NCBI GenBank assembly: GCA_022781925.1
Contig: JALESO010000012.1
Span: 42,667-106,666, forward strand
Source of the DNA: Lachnospiraceae bacterium
GTDB lineage: Bacteria > Bacillota > Clostridia > Lachnospirales > Lachnospiraceae
Length of the DNA: 64,000 nt
Reading direction: 5' to 3'
A program made the translations under genes and the position numbers. Positions 42,640-51,262 of this stretch are shown piece after piece (position 1 is the stretch's first letter; each line of letters begins with the position of its first letter). Under the pieces are notes generated by a model. That model saw nothing but the letters and a program-made list of their open reading frames with translations, was not told where the DNA came from and did no database searches.

Positions 42640-44366
42640 ATTTAACGATTAACAATAAAAAAATACAGGTACCGGAGGGTACAACAATTCTGGCAGCTGC
42701 CGCTCAGGCCGGCATCAAGATCCCGACACTGTGCTATTTAAAAGAAATCAATGAGATCGGAGCCTGTCGTGTCTGTGTCGTGGAAGTAGAAGGCAAGGAG
42801 ACTCTGGTTGCTTCCTGTAATACGGCCGTAGAAGAAGGTATGGTTGTATATACAAACAGCTACAAAGCACAGCATGCCCGCCGTATGAATGTGCAGCTGA
42901 TCCTGTCTGAGCATGATGCACACTGTGCTTCCTGCGTCAGAAGCGGAAACTGTACACTGCAGACCGTAGCAAACGAGCTGAATATCGGAGATGTTCCTTT
43001 TGGTGAAAAATATGAACAGAACGAATGGCCGCAGGATTTCCCGCTGATTCGTGATGCGAGCAAATGTATCAAATGTATGCGCTGTGTACAGATCTGTGAC
43101 AAAGTACAGGATCTGAAGATCTGGGATGTGATCAATACCGGAAAACGTACCAGTGTCGGTGTAGCCGGCAGAAAACAGATCACAGAGTCTGACTGTGCAG
43201 TCTGTGGTCAGTGTATCACACATTGCCCGGTTGGCGCGTTGCAGGAACGTGATGATATCGATAAACTGATGGATGCAGTCCATGATCCGGAGAAGATCGT
43301 GGTTGTCCAGATCGCACCGGCTGTCCGTGCAGCCTGGGGCGAAGGCCTGGGACTTCCACGGGAGATGGCCACAGAGAAACGAATGGCAGCAGCCGTGCGT
43401 GCCCTTGGTGTGGACTATGTATTCGATACCAATTTCTCCGCGGATCTTACCATCATGGAAGAAGGAAATGAGTTCCTTGAGCGTATGACCCATGCGGACG
43501 AGTATTCCTGGCCGATGTTCACTTCCTGCTGTCCTGGCTGGGTGCGTTTTATCAAATCCCAGTATCCGGATATGGTGAAAAATCTGTCAACCGCAAAATC
43601 TCCGCAGCAGATGTTTGGTGCAGTGGCAAAATCCTACTATGCACAGATCCTGGATGTAGATCCTTCCAGAATCTTCAGTGTTTCCATCATGCCATGTGTG
43701 GCAAAGAAACATGAGTGTGATATTCCAGTGATGAACGATGCGGGAGCCGGTCAGGATGTAGATATTTCCCTGACAACGAGAGAGCTGGACCGTGTATTGA
43801 AAGCAGAGCTGATCTCTCCGGCATTTCTGGAGGAAGAAGACTTTGACCAGCCGCTGGGTGTTGGTTCCGGCGCAGGTGTTATTTTCGGAGCAACCGGCGG
43901 TGTTATGGAGGCTGCACTGAGAACGGCTTACTATGTATTGAACGGCAAAAATCCGGATCCGGATCTGTTCAAGACGGTACGTGGTATGGACGGTATCAAG
44001 GAAGCTGAAGTAGAGATCGCAGGAATCAAGATCAAAGCAGCCATTGTCAGCGGACTTGGAAATACAAGAAAACTGATGGAGCGCATCCGCTCCGGTGAAG
44101 CAGAATATCATTTCGTAGAAGTGATGGCATGTCCGGGAGGATGTGTCGGCGGTGGCGGACAGCCGATCACCGACGGTGTGGAGCTGGCAGATGTGCGTGG
44201 AAGAAATCTGTACAAGCTGGATAAGAAAAATCCGCTTCGTTTCTCCCATGAGAATCCGTCTGTCATCAAGGCATATGAGGATTTCTTTGAGAAACCGTTG
44301 TCTCATAGATCACATGAACTGTTACATACAGATCATGAAGCATGGAAAATGCCGAACCAGAGATAA
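42633..44366 (+). CDS. hydA: [FeFe]-hydrogenase catalytic subunit (HydA type)
   Basis: 577 residues in the same layout as Clostridium pasteurianum CpI: a [2Fe-2S] domain (CYLKEIN...CRVC...C), a His/Cys cluster (~HDAHCASC), two [4Fe-4S] clusters (CIKCMRCVQIC, CAVCGQCITHCP), then the H-cluster domain with TSCCPGW (Cys299, Cys300), MPCVAKKHE (Met353, Cys355) and ACPGGCVGGGGQP (Cys500, Cys504). All catalytic residues are kept, so it should make or use H2. ATG 42633 is inside the end of the flavoprotein gene, which implies tight coupling. A terminator follows. Confidence 0.95.
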   Translation: MVNLTINNKKIQVPEGTTILAAAAQAGIKIPTLCYLKEINEIGACRVCVVEVEGKETLVASCNTAVEEGMVVYTNSYKAQHARRMNVQLILSEHDAHCASCVRSGNCTLQTVANELNIGDVPFGEKYEQNEWPQDFPLIRDASKCIKCMRCVQICDKVQDLKIWDVINTGKRTSVGVAGRKQITESDCAVCGQCITHCPVGALQERDDIDKLMDAVHDPEKIVVVQIAPAVRAAWGEGLGLPREMATEKRMAAAVRALGVDYVFDTNFSADLTIMEEGNEFLERMTHADEYSWPMFTSCCPGWVRFIKSQYPDMVKNLSTAKSPQQMFGAVAKSYYAQILDVDPSRIFSVSIMPCVAKKHECDIPVMNDAGAGQDVDISLTTRELDRVLKAELISPAFLEEEDFDQPLGVGSGAGVIFGATGGVMEAALRTAYYVLNGKNPDPDLFKTVRGMDGIKEAEVEIAGIKIKAAIVSGLGNTRKLMERIRSGEAEYHFVEVMACPGGCVGGGGQPITDGVELADVRGRNLYKLDKKNPLRFSHENPSVIKAYEDFFEKPLSHRSHELLHTDHEAWKMPNQR

Positions 44367-44399
44367 AAACATAAGAACCGATCAGAATAAAATACGTTT

Positions 44400-44435
44400 C
44401 TGCCAGCAGATTTTACCGTCTGCTGGCAGTTTTTG
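44400..44435 (+). terminator. Terminator of the hydrogenase operon
   Basis: CTGCCAGCAGA (44400-44410) pairs perfectly with TCTGCTGGCAG (44419-44429), then TTTTT. Confidence 0.92.
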
Positions 44436-44586
44436 TGTATCGAAAAATTAATTACGTTGAATCTTCAGACGATATACACTCGCACAAGAAGAAATAGAGT
44501 TTTCGAGTAGGTGATATGATTTTCCCTACGCATGAGTGGGCATCCGGAACATACAATAGAAGTAATGAAAACCAGATGAGTGTCTT

Positions 44587-45942
44587 ATGAAGCGATGGCT
44601 GAAATTATGTTTTTGTATCATATGTTTTGTTATGGTATGCTGCCAGAATGTGTTTGGACAGGAGCGGATGAATGTTCCTTCTGTAAGTCGAATGGAAGAG
44701 GCAGGCAGGTCGACAGCACAGCAGCAGACATCATGGATGGATGTTGCGGATCAGTTTTCGGATTTTCACAGTGAAGATCTGAATCTGTATGCGAAAAGTG
44801 CTGTTCTGACAGATGCAGAGACCGGGCGGATCTTATATGGGAAAGCAGCCAATACTTCTATGGCAAATGCAAGTACCACAAAGATCATGACCTGTCTGTT
44901 GGCAATAGAAAGCGGAATGCTTGGGGATACCGTGTCTTTTTCAGAATATGCCTGCAAAATGCCGAAAGTACGGCTTGGATGCTCTGTGGGCACACAGTTT
45001 GTACTGGAAGATCTGCTGTATTCCCTGATGCTGGAATCCCATAATGATACAGCCGTGGCTGTAGCAGAGTATGTGGCAGGAAGTGTGGATGCCTTTGCGG
45101 AACGGATGAATGCGCGGGCAGCAGAACTTGGCTGTCAGAATACGCATTTTGTGACACCGAACGGACTTGACAGTTCTGATGAAGGCGGTGCGCATCAGAC
45201 AACGGCCTATGATCTCAGCCTGATCATGGCAGCCTGCATGCAGAATGATAAATTTCTGGAGATCACGGAAACTGCTTCCAAAACCATCACAAGCGTTGAC
45301 GGCACCTTTCAGGCGGCATTGCATAATCACAACGCCCTGCTTTCCATGGTGGATGGAGTGATATCCGGAAAAACGGGGTTTACGGCGAAGGCAGGGTATT
45401 GTTATGTGGGAGCATATCGCAAGGAGGACCGTGTCTATACCTTTGCGCTGCTGGCCTGTGGCTGGCCAAACAACAAAGGGTACAAATGGGAGGATTCCAG
45501 AAAACTGCTCGCCTATGGAAATGAAACTTACGCGCGGCAGCTGTACACCTGGAAGCAGGAAAGAAGCCAGATTAGGATACGAAATGGTGTAAAGGCGGAG
45601 GAAGCAGGGACAGAAACAGATCGGAGTTCTGTGTATTTAATAAACAGGCATGGCTATACTTATCCGGAGCAGCTTGCGGCGGAGACAGAAGCTGTGCAGC
45701 AGGAGCTCCTGCTATCCGATACGGATGTGATCACAGAAAAATGGAATCTGCCGGATGATCTGGAAGCACCGGTGCAGAAGGGAGAGGTGATCGGGGAACA
45801 TATCCTTTTTCTGAACGGGTGTCAGATCCTGACACAGCCGGTGTATGCAGCGGAAACCGTGGAAAACTTTGATTATCGCTGGTGTCTGAACTATGTTTTG
45901 AAAAATGGATTTTTCTTGCTGTTGTTTCCTGACGGAATATGA
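44587..45942 (+). CDS. D-alanyl-D-alanine carboxypeptidase (S11 family), copy 2
   Basis: 451 residues. A hydrophobic N-terminus (MKRWLKLCFCIICFVMVCC) suggests export. The domain has NASTTKIM (catalytic Ser, Lys), SHNDTA (SxN) and SGKTGFTAKAGYC (KTG), then a PBP5-like C-terminal domain and a final hydrophobic stretch (YVLKNGFFLLLF) that may anchor it. Length and layout resemble DacF-like clostridial carboxypeptidases, often made during sporulation; that role is not shown here. The ribosome site before ATG is weak. It precedes the RpiR regulator. Confidence 0.92.
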   Translation: MKRWLKLCFCIICFVMVCCQNVFGQERMNVPSVSRMEEAGRSTAQQQTSWMDVADQFSDFHSEDLNLYAKSAVLTDAETGRILYGKAANTSMANASTTKIMTCLLAIESGMLGDTVSFSEYACKMPKVRLGCSVGTQFVLEDLLYSLMLESHNDTAVAVAEYVAGSVDAFAERMNARAAELGCQNTHFVTPNGLDSSDEGGAHQTTAYDLSLIMAACMQNDKFLEITETASKTITSVDGTFQAALHNHNALLSMVDGVISGKTGFTAKAGYCYVGAYRKEDRVYTFALLACGWPNNKGYKWEDSRKLLAYGNETYARQLYTWKQERSQIRIRNGVKAEEAGTETDRSSVYLINRHGYTYPEQLAAETEAVQQELLLSDTDVITEKWNLPDDLEAPVQKGEVIGEHILFLNGCQILTQPVYAAETVENFDYRWCLNYVLKNGFFLLLFPDGI

Positions 45943-45950
45943 GGTATACT
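45922..45950 (+). promoter_or_regulatory. Promoter of the RpiR-type gene within the carboxypeptidase 3' end
   Basis: TTGTTT (45922-45927), 17-bp spacer, TATACT (45945-45950). The leader is ~108 nt. Confidence 0.5.
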
Positions 45951-45963
45951 ATATTCGGTATTG

Positions 45964-46009
45964 CCCGTGAATGGTGAAGTTGATTTTTGGGTACTCACGG
46001 ATACACGGG
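45964..46009 (+). promoter_or_regulatory. Leader with two competing pairings before the RpiR-type gene
   Basis: CCCGTGA (45964-45970) can pair either with TCACGG (45995-46000) or with CACGGG (46004-46009). The two 3' arms are adjacent, so only one pairing forms at a time. Confidence 0.35.
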
Positions 46010-46064
46010 GAAATCATATCTGATGCGGCAGTGTGCCATGACAGATAAAAAATGGAGAAGAGAA

Positions 46065-47012
46065 ATGAACAATTCAAATGAGCTGATTAACAGGATCAAT
46101 GAAAAGTACAGCAGTATGAGTAAGGGACAGAAGCTGCTGTCCACGTATATTACAGACAATTATGACAAGGCGGTTTTTCTGACGGCAGAGAAGCTGGGAA
46201 AAGTTGTGGGGGTGAGTGAATCTACGGTTGTACGGTTTGCGACACATCTGGGGTATCGTGGCTATCCTGAATTTCAGAAAGCACTGGAGGAACTGGTGCG
46301 CAACAAGCTGAATTCGATCCAGAGGATGGAAGTGACCTATGGGCGGATCAGCCAGTCAAAGATTTTGGATACAGTGCTGCAGTCCGATGCGGAAAAGATC
46401 AAGAGTACGCTGGAACAGATTGATCAGAATGCCTTTGAGACGGCACTGGATATTATTTTAAATGCAAAACATATTTACATCGTGGGAATCCGAAGCTGTG
46501 CACCGCTGGCAAGTTTTATGTCATTTTATTTCAATCTGATGTTTGACAATGTGCATCTGCTTCACACCAGCAGTTCCAGTGAACTGTTTGAGCAGATGGT
46601 ACGCATCAGTGAGGAAGATGTGATCATCGGCATCAGTTTTCCGCGGTATTCCATGCGTACATTAAAAGCCATGGAATTTGCCAATAACCGGAACGCGAAA
46701 GTGATCACGCTGACAGACAGTGTGCATTCCCCGATGAACCTGTATTCTTCCTGCAATCTGATTGCAAAGAGTGATATGGCATCCATCGTGGATTCCCTGG
46801 TAGCACCGCTGAGTGTCATCAATGCCCTGATCGTTGCCCTGTGTATGCGCAAACAGAGCGAGGTGGCAGAGACACTGGAGACACTGGAAGATATCTGGGA
46901 TGAATATCAGGTGTATGAGAGTGATGAGATCAATTACATCGATGACCATATGAAAATGCGGTATGGAAAGATTGAGAAAGTAGACCAGGAAGATCCTGGA
47001 AAAGAAAAATAA
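46065..47012 (+). CDS. MurR/RpiR family transcriptional regulator
   Basis: 315 residues: an RpiR-type HTH (1-80, with LTAEKLGKVVGVSESTVVRFATHLGYRGYPEFQKAL) and a SIS sugar-phosphate-binding domain (~125-265, IYIVGIRSCAPLASFMSFYF, ISFPRYSMRTLKAMEFA, ITLTDS). Such proteins sense phosphosugars, for instance from cell-wall recycling, which would fit the adjacent carboxypeptidase gene. ATG 46065 follows GGAGAAG; the long frame from 45987 covers the leader hairpins and is unlikely to be translated. The last ~50 residues are a charged tail. Confidence 0.9.
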   Translation: MNNSNELINRINEKYSSMSKGQKLLSTYITDNYDKAVFLTAEKLGKVVGVSESTVVRFATHLGYRGYPEFQKALEELVRNKLNSIQRMEVTYGRISQSKILDTVLQSDAEKIKSTLEQIDQNAFETALDIILNAKHIYIVGIRSCAPLASFMSFYFNLMFDNVHLLHTSSSSELFEQMVRISEEDVIIGISFPRYSMRTLKAMEFANNRNAKVITLTDSVHSPMNLYSSCNLIAKSDMASIVDSLVAPLSVINALIVALCMRKQSEVAETLETLEDIWDEYQVYESDEINYIDDHMKMRYGKIEKVDQEDPGKEK

Positions 47013-47090
47013 ATGCGGCAGGATTTTGATAGAAATTCTGCAAAAAAAATAAGTGTAGCAGGATTTTCGATGGGTATTCTGCAAACAAAA
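47011..47090. repeat. Two 40-bp tandem imperfect repeats, each with a hairpin
   Basis: Copies at 47011-47049 and 47051-47090 share GCAGGATTTT...ATTCTGCAAA. Each can form a GCAGGAT/ATTCTGC stem and is followed by an A-run. Neither strand reads as a normal terminator. Confidence 0.55.
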
Positions 47091-47117
47091 AACTGAGTGA
47101 TAAATCGGAGAAAATGA

Positions 47118-48365
47118 ATGAGTAAAGTGGCAGTAATCGGCGGCGGTGCCGGAGGAATGATGGCGGCATGTATCGCGGCCGGGAACGGACATCAGGTAAC
47201 CCTGTATGAACAGAATGAGAAGCTGGGAAAGAAAATATATATCACCGGAAAGGGGCGCTGTAATCTGACCAATGCCTGCGATACCGAAGATTTGTTCGCA
47301 GCGATCATGAAAAATGCAAAATTTCTTTACAGCGCGATCTATACCTTTGACAATCATGCGCTGATGGATTATTTTGCGGGACTTGGCCTGAAGATGAAGA
47401 CCGAGCGGGGAAACCGTGTGTTTCCGCAGTCGGATCATGCCTCTGATGTGATCTGGGCACTGACAGATGAACTGCGCAGAAAAAAAGTGCGCATCTGCCT
47501 GAATACAAAGGTGCGGGAAATTATCAGCGATGGTACAAAAGTGACCGGTGTGCGGTGGGACTGTCATGACACACATCAGAAAAATCAGACCGAGGCATTT
47601 GATGCGGTGGTGGCAGCCTGCGGAGGTGTGTCTTATCCGACGACGGGATCGGATGGAAGCGGATTTGAACTGTGCAAAAAACTGGGACATACTGTTACGG
47701 AGCTGCGTCCTTCCCTGATCGGAATGACCACGGCGGAAAACTATATTACGCAGCTGCAGGGATTGTCCCTGAAAAATGTAACATTGACGGTAAAATCCGG
47801 GAAAAAGACGCTGTATTCCGAATTTGGTGAAATGCTGTTTACCCATCAGGGCATCAGCGGCCCACTGGTGCTGACCGCCAGCAGCTGCATTCCGGATAAA
47901 TATATGAAACAGGAACTGCCTTTTGAGGTTGATCTGAAACCGGCACTGGAGGAAGAACAGCTGGACAAGCGTCTGCAGCGTGATTTTGCGGAAAATGTAA
48001 ACCGGCAGTTTAAAAATGCCCTGCACGGACTGGTTCCCGCAAAGCTGATCCCGGTGCTGATCGAACTGTCCGGCATCGATCCGGAGAAAAAAGTGCATTC
48101 TGTCACCAGAGAGGAACGGCATCAGCTTCTGACACTGCTCAAACATTTCCCGGGAACCATCACGGGACTTGGAAAGATGGAAGAGGCCATTGTGACCAGA
48201 GGCGGCATCAAAGTAAAAGAAGTAAATCCGTCCACGATGGAGTCCAAACTGGTACAGGGTCTGTATCTGTGCGGAGAAATGCTGGATGTGGATGCAGTGA
48301 CCGGAGGGTTTAATCTGCAGATCGCCTGGTCCACCGGATATCTGGCTGGAATCAGCATTCAGTAG
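47118..48365 (+). CDS. NAD(P)/FAD-dependent oxidoreductase, HI0933/YhiN family
   Basis: 415 residues. FAD site VAVIGGGAGGMMAACIAA at the start, then the family marks LGKKIYITGKGRCNLTNAC, VVAACGGVSYPTTGSDGSGFELCKKLGH, FTHQGISGPLVL and GGFNLQIAWSTGYLAG. The physiological substrate of this widespread family is not known. It precedes cmk, an order seen in many Clostridia, with a 126-bp gap. Confidence 0.9.
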   Translation: MSKVAVIGGGAGGMMAACIAAGNGHQVTLYEQNEKLGKKIYITGKGRCNLTNACDTEDLFAAIMKNAKFLYSAIYTFDNHALMDYFAGLGLKMKTERGNRVFPQSDHASDVIWALTDELRRKKVRICLNTKVREIISDGTKVTGVRWDCHDTHQKNQTEAFDAVVAACGGVSYPTTGSDGSGFELCKKLGHTVTELRPSLIGMTTAENYITQLQGLSLKNVTLTVKSGKKTLYSEFGEMLFTHQGISGPLVLTASSCIPDKYMKQELPFEVDLKPALEEEQLDKRLQRDFAENVNRQFKNALHGLVPAKLIPVLIELSGIDPEKKVHSVTREERHQLLTLLKHFPGTITGLGKMEEAIVTRGGIKVKEVNPSTMESKLVQGLYLCGEMLDVDAVTGGFNLQIAWSTGYLAGISIQ

Positions 48366-48491
48366 CATTTTGAAAGAATATTCTTGAATACGATGTCCCC
48401 AAAATGAGTTACGGGATAAAGAAAAGTAGTTTAAAGAATATCATACAATTTACAAAAATTTGCGAATAAAAACAAGAGAGGTTTGGAATAT

Positions 48492-49166
48492 ATGAGTTTT
48501 AATATTGCGATTGACGGACCGGCAGGCGCCGGCAAAAGTACGATAGCGAAAAAGCTGGCAAAAAAGATATCTTTTATTTATGTGGACACCGGTGCCATGT
48601 ACCGTGCCATGGGATATTATTTTTTACAGCATGGGATCAGGGCAGAGGAAGAGGAAAAAATAAAAGAGGCCTGTAACGATATTTCCGTTGCGCTTTCCTA
48701 TGAGAATGGTGTGCAGAAAGTGTTGTTAAACGGAGAAGATATTTCCGACAGGATCCGTCAGGAAGAAGTGGGAAATATGGCATCTGCCACCAGCGGCTAT
48801 GGTTTTGTACGTGCAAAACTTTTAAGCCTGCAGCAGGATATGGCAGCGCAGTACAATGTGATCATGGATGGCCGCGATATCGGAACCTGCGTGCTTCCGA
48901 ATGCACAGCTGAAAATTTTTCTGACAGCAAGCGTAGAGGTGCGTGCAAAACGCCGTTATGATGAGCTGGTAGCAAAAGGAGAACACTGCGATCTGGCGGA
49001 GATTGAGAAAGATATCAGTGAGCGTGATTACCGGGATATGCATCGTGAGATCGCACCGTTAAAGGCGGCAGAAGATGCTGTCATGCTGGATTCCTCAGAC
49101 CTGAATATTGATGAAGTGGTAGAGGCTATCTATGAGCATGCGAAAAAGGCAGGGCTTGCGGCATGA
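48492..49166 (+). CDS. cmk: Cytidylate kinase
   Basis: 224 residues: IAIDGPAGAGKSTIAKKLAKKISFIYVDTGAMYRAMGYYFL (P-loop and CMP site), MDGRDIGTCVLPNAQLKIFLTAS, RRYDEL and RDYRDMHREIAPLK. It phosphorylates CMP and dCMP. ATG 48492 is 9 bp after AGAGAGG; the in-frame TTG at 48483 is rejected. Its stop overlaps the ispH start (ATGA). Confidence 0.95.
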   Translation: MSFNIAIDGPAGAGKSTIAKKLAKKISFIYVDTGAMYRAMGYYFLQHGIRAEEEEKIKEACNDISVALSYENGVQKVLLNGEDISDRIRQEEVGNMASATSGYGFVRAKLLSLQQDMAAQYNVIMDGRDIGTCVLPNAQLKIFLTASVEVRAKRRYDELVAKGEHCDLAEIEKDISERDYRDMHREIAPLKAAEDAVMLDSSDLNIDEVVEAIYEHAKKAGLAA

Positions 49167-50044
49167 AGGTAGAACTTGCAAAAATGGCGGGGTTCTGCTT
49201 CGGGGTAAACCGTGCAGTGGATACGGTATATCAGGAGGCAGCGGATCATTCGCCGGTATATACATACGGTCCAATCATCCACAATGAAGAAGTGATCGCA
49301 GATCTGGAACGAAAGGGTGTTCAGGTCATTCATTCACTGGAGGAAGCAAAGGAACAGCCGGAAGGCACGATCATTATCCGTTCCCATGGTGTGACAAAAG
49401 CAGAACAGGATGCACTGATGGCAGACGGGCTGCGGGTGGTGGATGCTACCTGTCCTTTTGTAAAGAAGATTCATCGTCTGGTACAGGAGTATTCCGATAA
49501 AGGATATCTGGTCATCATCATCGGCAGCGGAGACCATCCGGAGGTGCAGGGGATCGTTGGCTGGTCACATTCGGAACGTACCGTTGTCGTTAATTGTGCG
49601 TCAGATGTGGAAAAACTGGATTTGAAACTGTGGAAAAAGGTCTGTATTGTCGCACAAACAACATTTAATTACAATAAATTTCAAGAACTTGTTGAAATTA
49701 TTCAAAAAAAAGGGTATGATAGTGAAAGTACGGTGGACAAGGATAGTGAGATCATCGTACATAACACCATATGTAGTGCCACAAAAGAACGTCAGGAAGC
49801 TGCCAAAGAGCTCTCGGCGAAAGTGGATGCCATGCTGGTGATCGGCGGATTAAGCAGTTCCAATACCCGGAAACTGTATGAGATCTGCTCTGAAAATTGT
49901 CGAAATACTTACTTTATACAAACGAAAGAAGATTTAGAGAATTCTGACTTTTCGCGTTTCGGCTACGTAGGTATTACAGCTGGGGCTTCTACCCCAAATA
50001 ATATTATTGAGGAGGTTCAAAAATATGTCAGAAATGAGTTTTGA
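49163..50044 (+). CDS. ispH: 4-hydroxy-3-methylbut-2-enyl diphosphate reductase
   Basis: 293 residues. The three cluster cysteines are in AGFCFGVNRAVD (Cys12), VDATCPFV and HNTICSATKERQ; RSHGV, GDHPEVQGIVGW and SSNTRKL are also typical. IspH makes IPP and DMAPP at the end of the MEP pathway. It overlaps cmk by 4 bp and rpsA by 20 bp in another frame. In many Clostridia ispH and rpsA are one fused gene; here they are separate but coupled. Confidence 0.95.
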   Translation: MKVELAKMAGFCFGVNRAVDTVYQEAADHSPVYTYGPIIHNEEVIADLERKGVQVIHSLEEAKEQPEGTIIIRSHGVTKAEQDALMADGLRVVDATCPFVKKIHRLVQEYSDKGYLVIIIGSGDHPEVQGIVGWSHSERTVVVNCASDVEKLDLKLWKKVCIVAQTTFNYNKFQELVEIIQKKGYDSESTVDKDSEIIVHNTICSATKERQEAAKELSAKVDAMLVIGGLSSSNTRKLYEICSENCRNTYFIQTKEDLENSDFSRFGYVGITAGASTPNNIIEEVQKYVRNEF

Positions 50045-51101
50045 ACAAATGTTGGAAGAATCTTTAAAAACAATCAGAAATGGAGAGGTAGTCGAAGGCA
50101 CTGTTATAGATGTGAAACCGGATGAAATTATCCTGAATATTGGCTATAAATCAGACGGAATTATTACCAGAAACGAATACACAAACGACTCTAACGTAGA
50201 CCTTACTACTGTAGTTTCTGTTGGTGACACAATGGAAGCAAAAGTTCTGAATGTAAACGACGGTGAGGGACAGGTTCTCCTTACATACAAACGTCTTGCA
50301 GCAGAGAAAGGCAGCGAGCGTCTGAAAGAGGCATTCGAGAATGAAGAAGTATTAACAGGTACTGTAAGCCAGGTATTAGACGGTGGTTTAAGTGTTGTTC
50401 TGGATGAGACAAGAATCTTCATCCCGGCAAGCCTTGTATCTGATACTTATGAGAGAGATCTCGGCAAATACAAAGATCAGGAGATCCAGTTCGTATTAAC
50501 TGAGTTCAACCCGAGAAGAAGACGTATCATCGGTGACAGAAAACAGCTTCTGGTTGCTGAGAAAGAGCGTAAACAGAAAGAATTATTAGAGAAGATCAAC
50601 GTAGGCGATGTGATCGAAGGAACTGTTAAAAACATCACAGACTTCGGCGCATTCATCGATCTTGGCGGAGCTGACGGATTACTTCATATTTCCGAGATGT
50701 CCTGGGGACGTGTAGACAATCCTAAGAAGATCTACAAAGTTGGCGATACTGTAAAAGTATTCATCAAAGATATCAAAGATACAAAGATCGCACTCAGCGT
50801 TAAATTCCCGGAGGAGAATCCTTGGAACAACGCAGCTGAGAAATATGCAGTTGGTACAGTCGTAACCGGTAAAGTTGCACGTATGACAGACTTCGGTGCA
50901 TTCGTTGAGCTTGCACCGGGTGTTGATGCATTACTTCATGTTTCCCAGATCTCCAGAGATCACGTTGAGAAACCGGCTGATGTATTAAGCATCGGACAGG
51001 AAATCGAAGCTAAGATCGTTGACTTTGATGAGGCAGACAGAAAGATCAGCCTGAGCATCAAAGCACTTGCTCAGAATACAGAGGCTGCTGAGGAAGAGTA
51101 A
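50025..51101 (+). CDS. rpsA: Ribosomal protein S1-like, four S1 domains
   Basis: 358 residues with four S1 RNA-binding repeats (~20-90, 108-170, 195-265, 282-350); the third and fourth have the classical KNITDFGAFIDLGGADGLLHISEMSW and RMTDFGAFVELAPGVDALLHVSQIS. Length and repeat number match Firmicute S1 homologues rather than the six-domain E. coli S1. High-expression codon bias. ATG 50025 lies within the end of ispH, after TTGAGGAGG. A terminator follows. Confidence 0.94.
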   Translation: MSEMSFEQMLEESLKTIRNGEVVEGTVIDVKPDEIILNIGYKSDGIITRNEYTNDSNVDLTTVVSVGDTMEAKVLNVNDGEGQVLLTYKRLAAEKGSERLKEAFENEEVLTGTVSQVLDGGLSVVLDETRIFIPASLVSDTYERDLGKYKDQEIQFVLTEFNPRRRRIIGDRKQLLVAEKERKQKELLEKINVGDVIEGTVKNITDFGAFIDLGGADGLLHISEMSWGRVDNPKKIYKVGDTVKVFIKDIKDTKIALSVKFPEENPWNNAAEKYAVGTVVTGKVARMTDFGAFVELAPGVDALLHVSQISRDHVEKPADVLSIGQEIEAKIVDFDEADRKISLSIKALAQNTEAAEEE

Positions 51102-51177
51102 GATTGATCTGAAATCTGAAAAGTATATGGAAGCAAAACGGACAGAACAAAAGAATGTTCGGTCAGTGATGGCATAG

Positions 51178-51208
51178 AAAAGGAGAATGCGTTTGCATTC
51201 TCCTTTTT
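51178..51208. terminator. Bidirectional terminator between rpsA and the yprB-like gene
   Basis: AAAAGGAGAATGC-GTTT-GCATTCTCCTTTTT: perfect 11-bp stem with A- and T-runs on both sides, between two convergent genes. Confidence 0.92.
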
Positions 51209-51262
51209 CGAATATATAGTTATAGATAGCATAAAAAGGATGGCTTTCAGAAAAAAGGATAT

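Noticed and set aside
46662..48368. 568-codon minus-strand open frame opposite the RpiR and YhiN-like genes
   Set aside because: It spans two well-supported plus-strand genes, has a low-complexity Cys/His/Phe composition and no recognisable domain or ribosome site.
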